This document shows positions 25,847-33,542 of a stretch of DNA of 50,474 nucleotides, piece after piece. The translations under genes and the position numbers were made by a program. The stretch is from an uncultured Pseudomonadota bacterium (lineage in GTDB: Bacteria > Desulfobacterota > Desulfobulbia > Desulfobulbales > Desulfurivibrionaceae), in NCBI GenBank assembly GCA_937868185.1, contig CALMMG010000169.1:1-50474 (forward strand), in the 5' to 3' direction. The stretch's first letter is position 1; every line of letters begins with the position of its first letter. The notes under the pieces are model-generated. The model worked only from the letters and a program-made list of their open reading frames with translations, had not been told where the DNA came from and searched no databases.

Positions 25847-26902
25847 ATGGCAGGAAATACCTTTGGCTCTGTTTTTCGCGTAACCACCTGGGGCGAATCC
25901 CATGGCACCGCGGTGGGCGCCACCCTGGATGGCTGCCCTCCCGGTCTGCCGCTCACCGCCTTGGATATCCAGGCGGAGTTGGACCGGAGGCGGCCCGGCA
26001 AGGGAGGGCCTGCAGCCAGCCCGAGAAAAGAACCGGACGCAGTGGAGATCCTTTCCGGTGTCTTTGAAGGGAAAACCACCGGCACCCCCATTGCCCTGGC
26101 CATCTTCAACAAGGATGCCCACAGCAAATCCTACGACAAGCTCAAGGATATCTTCCGCCCTGGGCATGGCGACATCACTTATCTGGCGAAGTACGGCCTC
26201 CGCGATCACCGGGGCGGCGGCCGAGCCTCGGCTCGGGAAACCGCGGGAAGGGTGGCGGCCGGGGCCGTGGCAAAAAAACTCCTCTCCCGACACGGCATCA
26301 CGGTTATTGCTTACACCGTGGCCCTGGGTGAGATCTCCACCGCCAAACGCCATCTGGCCGAAATCAAGGACAATCCGCTGTTCTGCCCGGACAACGAGGC
26401 CGCAGCCAGGATGATCAACCATATCGAGGCGGTGCGCCTAGAGGGCGACACCCTGGGCGGCATTGTCGAGATTCTGGCCACCGGCTGCCCGGCAGGTCTT
26501 GGCGAACCGGTATTCGAAAAGCTCGACGCTGCCCTGGCCGGCGCACTGATGTCCATCGGCGCGGTCAAGGGAGTAGAGATCGGCGCCGGTTTTGCTGCCG
26601 CCGGTATGCGGGGTTCGCAGAACAACGACATCATCCTGCCCGACGGCTTTGCCACCAACAACGCAGGCGGGATTTTGGCCGGAATCTCTAACGGCGATGC
26701 CATCGTGACCCGGGTTGCGGTCAAGCCCATCCCCTCCATCAGCAAGGAACAACAGACCATCAACCTGGCCCACGAGCCGGTTCGGGTCAGCATCGGCGGG
26801 AGGCACGATATCTCCGCCATCCCCAGGATCATCCCGGTCTGCGAGGCCATGGTGGCCCTGACCCTGGCCGACCATCTGCTCCGGCAGAAGGCCATCGAGT
26901 AA
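25847..26902 (+). CDS. aroC: Chorismate synthase
   Basis: A 351-residue chorismate synthase that removes phosphate from EPSP to give chorismate and needs reduced FMN. Signatures: GNTFGSVFRVTTWGESHG at the N-terminus, HGDITYLAKYGLRDHRGGGRASARET, AAGMRGSQNNDI and NNAGGILAGISNG. I chose the ATG at 25847 (MAGNTFGS); an in-frame GTG nine bases earlier touches the aroK stop and is less likely. It completes the aroK-aroC pair; the other shikimate genes are elsewhere. Confidence 0.96.
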   Translation: MAGNTFGSVFRVTTWGESHGTAVGATLDGCPPGLPLTALDIQAELDRRRPGKGGPAASPRKEPDAVEILSGVFEGKTTGTPIALAIFNKDAHSKSYDKLKDIFRPGHGDITYLAKYGLRDHRGGGRASARETAGRVAAGAVAKKLLSRHGITVIAYTVALGEISTAKRHLAEIKDNPLFCPDNEAAARMINHIEAVRLEGDTLGGIVEILATGCPAGLGEPVFEKLDAALAGALMSIGAVKGVEIGAGFAAAGMRGSQNNDIILPDGFATNNAGGILAGISNGDAIVTRVAVKPIPSISKEQQTINLAHEPVRVSIGGRHDISAIPRIIPVCEAMVALTLADHLLRQKAIE

Positions 26903-27044
26903 TTCAGCCCCAAAGACAGGTAGGGGTACTACGTATTTTCTTGCGGGGAAACAACCTTTGTCTTTGCCATTCTGAGCAAAGCCGAGTAGTTATGAGTTGT
27001 CTTCTCAACTCGCCAGGAAGTTCAACCTCCTCGTTTTAGGTGCC

Positions 27045-27557
27045 ATGTCCGATTCCACCATCATCACCGTTTACGATCTCACCCCGGAAGAGGCGGAAAC
27101 CGTCATTCTGCGGAAGCATGATTATCCCAAGCCTTCGTCCTCAGAGCCGGCCCATGTTCACCTGCTCAGAATTCGGAGCTTGGGCTGGACCGTCGCCACA
27201 ATGTCCGACCAACGGGAAATCATGCATTACATCAATTATTTCAAGTGCACCCCCATGCTCCTTGAAGAGGCGCTCTGCATCTACGTGTGCGATAATCCCG
27301 CCTTTGCCGAGGTTCCGTACAGTATAGATGAACTGAAACGGCAGATTTCCTTGACAAGCCTTATCGGTTACAAAAAGGCCAACCTGCAGCTCATCAACAG
27401 GAATGCCCTGCGAGAGGGGATAGAAAAGCGAGATACCACCCCGGCTAAATTGCAAAAGGCGCTAGACATTGCCCAAAAGATGAAGGTACTCTATGCAGAG
27501 ATAAACAGGGAAATCCTCCAAAATCGGGAAATCCTTGAAGGAAAACATCCGCTGTAG
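27045..27557 (+). CDS. Unrecognised conserved-looking cytoplasmic protein
   Basis: A 170-residue protein I cannot assign. It starts MSDSTIITVYDLTPEEAE, has a mixed N-terminal region with pairs of aromatic and Cys residues (YINYFKC, CIYVCDNP), then a helical, charged C-terminal half rich in Lys, Arg and Glu (about 100-165) that could form a coiled coil. No signal peptide or TM helix. I prefer the ATG at 27045 with AGGTG upstream; the frame is open back to a TTG at 26997, and a small 6-bp inverted repeat (GAGTTG/CAACTC) overlaps that site. It lies between aroC and glgA with gaps on both sides, so it may be monocistronic. Confidence 0.6.
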   Translation: MSDSTIITVYDLTPEEAETVILRKHDYPKPSSSEPAHVHLLRIRSLGWTVATMSDQREIMHYINYFKCTPMLLEEALCIYVCDNPAFAEVPYSIDELKRQISLTSLIGYKKANLQLINRNALREGIEKRDTTPAKLQKALDIAQKMKVLYAEINREILQNREILEGKHPL

Positions 27558-27641
27558 TCGACGACAAAACTTCCCCCCCACGCCTTTCCGGAAAACCAAA
27601 TCCTCCCCGCAAACTTTCACGACACAGGATACGATAAGCGC

Positions 27642-29255
27642 ATGAGCAAGAATAATCCGCAGGCGCATACAATCAAAAACGTTTGGATGCTGACCAGGGA
27701 ATACGATGGTCTGGCCGGAGCTGGCGGGGTCAAGGATGTCGCCCGGCAACTGGCAGAGGCCCTGGCGCGCTCCGGCCGCAAAGTCAGCGTGGTTCTGCCG
27801 CTCTATGGCTTCATGGACCCAGAGCAGCTTGGCTTTGCTCCCCTGGAGCTGGGTTTTGAAATCGACCTGGATTATGCCGGGGAACCGCGGCGGGAATATG
27901 TACGGATTTTTACCAAAACAGGAGAACCGTCTGCCGGAAAAGGGTCGCTGGCCATCTACCTGATCGATGCGGCCCGCTACCTGGAAAAAAAGAGCGTCTA
28001 CACCTATACCGCCGAGGACGAGGCCCTGGACCCTTTCCACCACCAGGGCTCCGGCCATTTCGACTACTTCGCCATGAACGTTCTCCTGCAAAAAGCGGCG
28101 GCCGCCTTGATGATCCGGCTGGGGGAGCGGCCCGACATCATCCACTGCCACGACGGCCACACCGCCATCCTGCCCGCCATACTCCGCGAGAGCGAAGGAT
28201 GGCGCCATTACTTTGCCAAAACCGGCTGCGTGGTAACCATCCATAACGCCGGGATCGGCTACCATCAGGAGGTGGGCGACCTGCCCTTTGCCGAGGCAAT
28301 CACCGGCCTGCCCAAGGCATTGATCAGCAACAACCTGCTGGACGAAAAATTCGACCCCTTGCTTGCTGCCTCGCCCTATGCGGTTATGAATACGGTAAGC
28401 GAAAACTATGCCCGCGAACTGCGAGAAACCGACGATGACGAGCTCACCGGCTTCCTCGGCCACCGGCTCCTGGCGCGGGGGGTGGTACTCAAGGGCGTGA
28501 CCAACGGCATCAACCCCGCGGACTTTGATCCGACCAAACCAAAACCCCTGGGTCTTACCGCCGCCTTCAATCCAGCCAGCGGCGATCTGGCCGGTAAGGC
28601 AAAATGCCGCCAGAGCCTGCTCAAGGATTTGGCCCGACACAGCCTGAAAACAGTCCGCCAGACCGGCACCCTGGACAATCAGCCGGGCAACCCGCTGTTC
28701 ACCTTTGTCGGTCGTCTCTCCTCCCAGAAGGGGGTGGACAAGCTGTTGGGCGCCTTGGAAACCTTGCTGCCCCTGGACCAAAACTTCCAAGTTCTGATCC
28801 AGGGCTCGGGCAGCAAGGATATTGAAGAGGCCTTGGCCGGTCTGGCTGCCTCACCAAAAAACCTCGGTCGCATCTGCCTCTTGCGGGGCTACGACCAGCA
28901 GCTTGCCACCCGCATCTACGCTGCAGGCGACTTCTTTCTCATCCCCTCCCGCTACGAGCCTTGCGGCCTTACCGACTATATCGCCCAGCTCTTCGGCAAC
29001 CTACCCATCGTCCATAGCATCGGCGGCCTGGTTAAGGTAAAGGACGGGGAAACCGGCTTTTCCTACCCGGAGCACAAATCCGCCGCCCTGATGGGCGCCA
29101 TGCAGACAGCCCTGCAGACCGTCCGCACCAAACCCAAAAAAATCCAGGCCATGCAACAGGCAGCGATCAAGACCATCCACGACACCTACACCTGGGATAA
29201 AGTGCTGACCCGTTATTTATCGCTTTATCACGAGGCACTTTCACAGGTACAATAA
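27642..29255 (+). CDS. glgA: Glycogen/starch synthase (GT5)
   Basis: A 537-residue GT5 glucosyltransferase that extends alpha-1,4-glucan from ADP- or UDP-glucose. The N-terminal sugar-nucleotide motif is AGAGGVKDVARQLAEAL, a variant of the usual KxGGLxDV. Further motifs: PDIIHCHDGHTA, VVTIHNAGI, VTNGIN, FVGRLSSQKGVDKL and the catalytic SRYEPCGL near residue 445. The C-terminal Rossmann domain is complete. glgB and glgC are not next to it; gap follows 119 bases on. The unusual N-terminal motif leaves the donor nucleotide open. Confidence 0.9.
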   Translation: MSKNNPQAHTIKNVWMLTREYDGLAGAGGVKDVARQLAEALARSGRKVSVVLPLYGFMDPEQLGFAPLELGFEIDLDYAGEPRREYVRIFTKTGEPSAGKGSLAIYLIDAARYLEKKSVYTYTAEDEALDPFHHQGSGHFDYFAMNVLLQKAAAALMIRLGERPDIIHCHDGHTAILPAILRESEGWRHYFAKTGCVVTIHNAGIGYHQEVGDLPFAEAITGLPKALISNNLLDEKFDPLLAASPYAVMNTVSENYARELRETDDDELTGFLGHRLLARGVVLKGVTNGINPADFDPTKPKPLGLTAAFNPASGDLAGKAKCRQSLLKDLARHSLKTVRQTGTLDNQPGNPLFTFVGRLSSQKGVDKLLGALETLLPLDQNFQVLIQGSGSKDIEEALAGLAASPKNLGRICLLRGYDQQLATRIYAAGDFFLIPSRYEPCGLTDYIAQLFGNLPIVHSIGGLVKVKDGETGFSYPEHKSAALMGAMQTALQTVRTKPKKIQAMQQAAIKTIHDTYTWDKVLTRYLSLYHEALSQVQ

Positions 29256-29374
29256 TTCCGAGCCGGTTTTCCAACGCCGCTTTACTTATGCCCACATCAC
29301 TGGAGGCGCATCACACCCCTTTTTTCAGCACAGGACAGATATCCTCAGCACAAAAATACAGAAAGGAGACTGGC

Positions 29375-30379
29375 ATGGCGATACGGATAGGCATCAACGG
29401 TTTTGGCCGCATCGGCCGCAACATCTTTCGGGCCATTGACAAAGACCCCCTCTTTGCCGATATCGAGGTCATTGCCATCAACGACCTGACCAACAATGCC
29501 ACCCTGGCCCATCTGCTCAAATACGACTCGATCATGGGCGTGTATGATAAAAGCGTAACCGCCGGCGAAGATGGCATTGTCGTCAATGGCCGCCTGGTCA
29601 AGATCTTCAACCACCGCAATCCCGCCGAAATTCCCTGGGGCGAACTGGGAGTCGAGTATGTGGTCGAATCCACCGGTCTCTTCACCGATGGAGATAAAGC
29701 GGCCATGCACCTTGAGGCCGGGGCCAAGAAGGTCGTGATCTCTGCCCCGGCCAAGGGCAAAGTCAAAACCATCGTCATGGGAGTCAACGAAGACGAATAC
29801 GACCCCACGGAAGACCATATTATCTCCAACGCCTCCTGCACCACCAACTGCCTGGCACCCATGGTCAAGGTCATTCTCGACCGCTTCGGAATCAAGACCG
29901 GCCTGATGACCACGGTCCACTCCTACACCAACGACCAATGCATTCTGGATTTTCCCCACAGCGATCTCCGCAGGGCCCGAGCCGCAGCGCTTTCCATGAT
30001 CCCGACCAAAACCGGAGCCGCCGCGGCGGTCTCCTTGGTTATCCCCGAGCTGAAAGGCAAATTCGACGGGCTGGCGGTGCGGGTGCCGACCCCCAACGTC
30101 TCCCTGGTGGACGCGGTCATGGAGGTAGAAAGGCCAACCACGGTACCGGAGGTGAATCAGGCCCTGAAGGAAGCCGCCAACCGCTACCTGGGCTATTCCG
30201 AAGAGCCGCTGGTTTCCATCGACTACCAGGGCAACCCGCACTCCTCCGTAGTGGACGCCTTGTCCACCAAGGTGATCGGCACCTCGGTCAAGGTGTTGTC
30301 CTGGTACGACAACGAATGGGGCTACTCCAACCGGGTGCTGGACCTGATTTTGATGATGGAGAGTCAAAAACCGCTGTAA
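29375..30379 (+). CDS. gap: Glyceraldehyde-3-phosphate dehydrogenase, type I
   Basis: A 334-residue NAD-dependent GAPDH of glycolysis and gluconeogenesis. GINGFGRIGRNIFR opens the Rossmann fold; the catalytic Cys is in SNASCTTNCLAP; SYDNEWGYSNR is near the C-terminus. D-rich INDLTN after the second strand suggests NAD rather than NADP. The ATG at 29375 follows GGAGA; the frame is open a further 29 codons upstream without a binding site. Confidence 0.97.
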   Translation: MAIRIGINGFGRIGRNIFRAIDKDPLFADIEVIAINDLTNNATLAHLLKYDSIMGVYDKSVTAGEDGIVVNGRLVKIFNHRNPAEIPWGELGVEYVVESTGLFTDGDKAAMHLEAGAKKVVISAPAKGKVKTIVMGVNEDEYDPTEDHIISNASCTTNCLAPMVKVILDRFGIKTGLMTTVHSYTNDQCILDFPHSDLRRARAAALSMIPTKTGAAAAVSLVIPELKGKFDGLAVRVPTPNVSLVDAVMEVERPTTVPEVNQALKEAANRYLGYSEEPLVSIDYQGNPHSSVVDALSTKVIGTSVKVLSWYDNEWGYSNRVLDLILMMESQKPL

Positions 30380-30397
30380 GAAAAAGGGCATCGATAA

Positions 30398-31948
30398 ATG
30401 ATGAAGAGAGCTCTCGCTGTTTCCGCCATACTCCTGCTGACCCTGCTGACAGGATGCGCCACCATGAAGGCGGGCGGCGTCTGGCCTGTTCAGGATGACC
30501 CGAACGAATACTACTGGCATGCTCCGCAACGGATGGCTTCTCCCGAGGAAGCCATCGGCGCCATCAAGAATATGCAAGGGTACTTCGTTGAAATGGCAGG
30601 ATGGGACATCAGTACCCTCGACATAGACCGGTACGGCTTACGCGCCAGCGGGACTTGGACGGAGAAAAGCAGCCAGTGGGTCCCGTCCAACAGCGGCTTC
30701 TTTGCCGGCTCGACCTACGTCCCGGTTTACGGGGGGTCGGTACAGACGAACTCCGAGCAGCGGCAGGCATCCTTCGCTATCCCCTTTGACGAAGTGGCAA
30801 ACCTCCGCTTGTGCCGTTTCCCGACCATCAGCAAGGAATACAAGTGGGGCATTATCGTCAAATACAAGGGCGAGAGGCCAACGCTTCTGCTGAGGGTCCG
30901 CAGCAAAGAGGAAGCGACGCGTCTCATCTCGGCGCTCGAAACGCTGGCTGCGGAGCGCGGATACGAAATCTCTTACAACATCGGGCTCTATGCCCACCCC
31001 CTGACCGCAGAACAAAGCGCGGCACTCGGCCTTCCTAACGGGACCGGACTTCTTTTGACCCTCGTGCTGAAAGAAAGCCCCACCGACAAGGCAGGCCTCC
31101 GTGCCGGGGATGTGGTCACCGCCATAGGCAAAGAGCAGATCCGGGCTCTCCAAGATTTCGGGAATGCACACCCTGGACACAACAACTGGAACCTGTTTCG
31201 CCGCGAACGAGAGAATGGCCCGTATAGACCAATGTCGCTCGAGATAGATTTCCCCAAAAACCCCGAAAGCACCGAGACGGTGGCAACGCACGAGGACTAT
31301 TGGTTCAAGCCGACCAGGATGGCTTCGGCGGAACAGGCCGTGGGAATCATAAAAAATCTTCAGCAGGACATCGTCGGTGCAAGCGGCTGGCGCATCGATA
31401 CCCTGGAAGTTGACCGTTTCGGGATGCGGGCAAAGGGAAAGGATACCATGTTCATCATCCCCTTCGACGAGGTGTCCAAAATCATTGTCGAGCGTTATCT
31501 GGCACAGAAGAACTACGAGTGGGGGCTGTCCGTGTACTTCAGTCCCGAGAAGCAACCGCTCATACTGAGAACAGCGAGCGAAAAAGTCGCCCGTCGCCTT
31601 GGAGATGCGATTGGAACACTGGCGATGGAACAAGGCGCCCGCGTGCGGGCGGGCGCAGGAATTACGCTGCAAACCCTGACCGATGGGCAGCGCGAGGCTG
31701 CAGGGTTGGGCCACGAATCCGGGGTCATGATTCTTGACGTCTTTGTCGGCGGTCCAGCGGAAAAATTCGGTATCCGGCGCAACGACATCATCATCGAAGC
31801 CGGAGGAACACGAATCAGCACATATACAGAGCTCATCCAGATGATTTCAAAGGCCGAAACGGAAACGAGGCCACTGGTACTCAAACTGCTGAGGCCAGAA
31901 GGGGAATTGCGGAAAGAACATCTGTTGACACTACATTTCGAGAATTAA
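30398..31948 (+). CDS. Lipoprotein with two repeated units, each ending in a PDZ domain
   Basis: A 516-residue lipoprotein. The signal has lipobox LLTGC with C20 as the acylated residue and A21 after it, which usually means outer-membrane sorting. Two homologous halves follow, about 35-250 and 300-515. Each begins with a W-x-P/A-x-RMAS-E(Q/E)A-GIKN pattern (APQRMASPEEAIGAIKN and KPTRMASAEQAVGIIKN), continues through IPFDEV and a KxYxWG strand, and ends in a PDZ-like module (AGLRAGDVVTAIG and FGIRRNDIIIEAGG). There is no protease domain, so it may be a scaffold or sensor of envelope state. It lies 18 bases after gap. No known family name comes to mind. Confidence 0.82.
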   Translation: MMKRALAVSAILLLTLLTGCATMKAGGVWPVQDDPNEYYWHAPQRMASPEEAIGAIKNMQGYFVEMAGWDISTLDIDRYGLRASGTWTEKSSQWVPSNSGFFAGSTYVPVYGGSVQTNSEQRQASFAIPFDEVANLRLCRFPTISKEYKWGIIVKYKGERPTLLLRVRSKEEATRLISALETLAAERGYEISYNIGLYAHPLTAEQSAALGLPNGTGLLLTLVLKESPTDKAGLRAGDVVTAIGKEQIRALQDFGNAHPGHNNWNLFRRERENGPYRPMSLEIDFPKNPESTETVATHEDYWFKPTRMASAEQAVGIIKNLQQDIVGASGWRIDTLEVDRFGMRAKGKDTMFIIPFDEVSKIIVERYLAQKNYEWGLSVYFSPEKQPLILRTASEKVARRLGDAIGTLAMEQGARVRAGAGITLQTLTDGQREAAGLGHESGVMILDVFVGGPAEKFGIRRNDIIIEAGGTRISTYTELIQMISKAETETRPLVLKLLRPEGELRKEHLLTLHFEN

Positions 31949-31994
31949 ATGCCTCCCCTTGTTAAAGAGCCATAACCCACGGTAATTATGACTT

Positions 31995-32041
31995 TCACGA
32001 AACCGCCACCCCCTCTCGCGCTGTTTCGTGATTGCCTTTTC
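31995..32041. repeat. Perfect 9-bp inverted repeat before the GGDEF gene
   Basis: TCACGAAAC (31995-32003) and GTTTCGTGA (32033-32041) with a 29-base spacer, in the gap after the PDZ lipoprotein. It may be an operator or a long-loop hairpin; the following CCTTTT is a poor T-tract, so a terminator is only possible. Confidence 0.35.
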
Positions 32042-32075
32042 CCAACCAGCCTGCATTGTTACAAAGGGATTTTGA

Positions 32076-33542
32076 ATGGATAATTTTGATCATCCGGAAA
32101 AAACGTTATGGCTGCGCCTGTGGCAGCCTTTTTTTAATATGTCCATTTATGGAAAATTTACTCTGGTCCTGGTAAGTTTTCTTCTCGGTTATCTTGTCCT
32201 GGGGCTGCACACCTATCTCTTTCTTGAGACGATCAGAGACCAACTCCGCCAGCTCCCGGTGGACCAGGAACTCCTTGCGGTGACCATGCAAACGATTGCT
32301 TCCCATGTCACCCAAGGTGCTGTGCTGGTGACCCTGATCATGATCGCGCTGAGTCTTACCAGCTTTCTCTGCATCCGGCTTTTGGTCTCTTTCCTCGATC
32401 ATATGATCAGAAGCTTGCAATCTCTCAGAAATACGGAAGATGCCTGTAGTATCGGCGAACAAAGTTCGCTGATACCGGTTATTTCCCAAGATAAAATAGG
32501 AACCGTTGCCACCCTGGTTAATGAGGTGACCTCTGACATCCGCAATATCTCTTTGTTCCGGCGAACCATCGAAGCAGATGAAACCACCGAAGAGGTATAT
32601 AAGCGCCTAGCCTATGTATTCAAGGAACGGCTGGGCCTCAAAACCTTTGTCATCTGGGAGGTGCGGGCAAAGGACGAGAGTATTGAGGCGGTTTATACCT
32701 GGCCACAAGATCTGGAGACAGAGAGTTGTGTGATGAGTAACGCGAATCTCTGCCGGGCCAAAAGAACAGGAGACGTTGTCTCCTCCAGTGGCAATCCGAA
32801 TATCTGTCCGATTTTTCCCCTGGGAGAGATGATGACCCACAGTTGTGTGCCCATGGTGGTCAGCGGTCGGGTTCTTGGAGTGGTCCAGTTCCTTTCCCTC
32901 TATGTGGATTGTCCGGAACGGGAAAAAGCGTTGCGTCTTAATCTTAAGCGCGCTGGACAGTATTTAAAAGAAGCCTTGCCGGTCCTCCACGCCAAGCGTC
33001 TTGCCGGCAATCTCCAAGAAATGGCGACCAAGGATAGCATGACCGGCCTTTCCAACCGCCGCTTCCTTGAAAACAATATCAATCAGTTGATCGCCAGTCT
33101 GAAACGGAGAAAGAGCCAGATGGGCATTCTGATGTGTGATCTGGATTTTTTCAAGAAGGTAAACGATGAATATGGCCATGATGTGGGGGATCAAGTCCTG
33201 AAAACCCTGGCCATAATCCTGCAAAATAGCGTGCGGAGTTCGGACATCGTCATTCGCTATGGTGGCGAGGAATTTTTAATTCTTCTCCTCGACTGTGAAG
33301 AAAACATGGTCGGAGATGTTGCCGAGAAAATCCGGAAGGCCGTGGAAAAACAGGTTTTTCGGGCGGAGACTGGCTCTCTTCACAAGACCATCAGTGTTGG
33401 CACCAGTCTCTTTCCCAATGATACGGAGGCCTTCTGGGAGGGTGTCAAGTTTGCCGATATTGCCCTTTACAAGGCGAAGGAGAGCGGGCGTAACAAGGTT
33501 ATCAAATTCGAAAAAGCCCTATGGGATTCAAAAGAGTATTAG
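32076..33542 (+). CDS. Membrane diguanylate cyclase (GAF-like plus GGDEF)
   Basis: A 488-residue cyclase that should make c-di-GMP. Two TM helices (about 27-50 and 83-107) bound a short periplasmic loop; a GAF-like sensor is at about 165-305; the GGDEF domain is at about 315-480 with an active GGEEF at 396-400 and a product-inhibition I-site RxxD at R387-D390. The GAF-like part has clustered cysteines (SCVMSNANLC, CPIF, SCVP, DCPE). Its stop codon overlaps that of the convergent Lon-type protease by four bases. Confidence 0.9.
   Translation: MDNFDHPEKTLWLRLWQPFFNMSIYGKFTLVLVSFLLGYLVLGLHTYLFLETIRDQLRQLPVDQELLAVTMQTIASHVTQGAVLVTLIMIALSLTSFLCIRLLVSFLDHMIRSLQSLRNTEDACSIGEQSSLIPVISQDKIGTVATLVNEVTSDIRNISLFRRTIEADETTEEVYKRLAYVFKERLGLKTFVIWEVRAKDESIEAVYTWPQDLETESCVMSNANLCRAKRTGDVVSSSGNPNICPIFPLGEMMTHSCVPMVVSGRVLGVVQFLSLYVDCPEREKALRLNLKRAGQYLKEALPVLHAKRLAGNLQEMATKDSMTGLSNRRFLENNINQLIASLKRRKSQMGILMCDLDFFKKVNDEYGHDVGDQVLKTLAIILQNSVRSSDIVIRYGGEEFLILLLDCEENMVGDVAEKIRKAVEKQVFRAETGSLHKTISVGTSLFPNDTEAFWEGVKFADIALYKAKESGRNKVIKFEKALWDSKEY

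Noticed and set aside
25181-26422. 413-codon minus-strand frame opposite aroK and aroC
   Set aside because: Spans two certain genes in the wrong direction; no domain.
27462-28790. 442-codon minus-strand frame opposite glgA
   Set aside because: Opposite a clear GT5 enzyme, no translation signal and no domain.
29345-30577. 410-codon minus-strand frame opposite gap
   Set aside because: Opposite GAPDH, rich in Gly, His and Asp as antisense frames are here; no domain.
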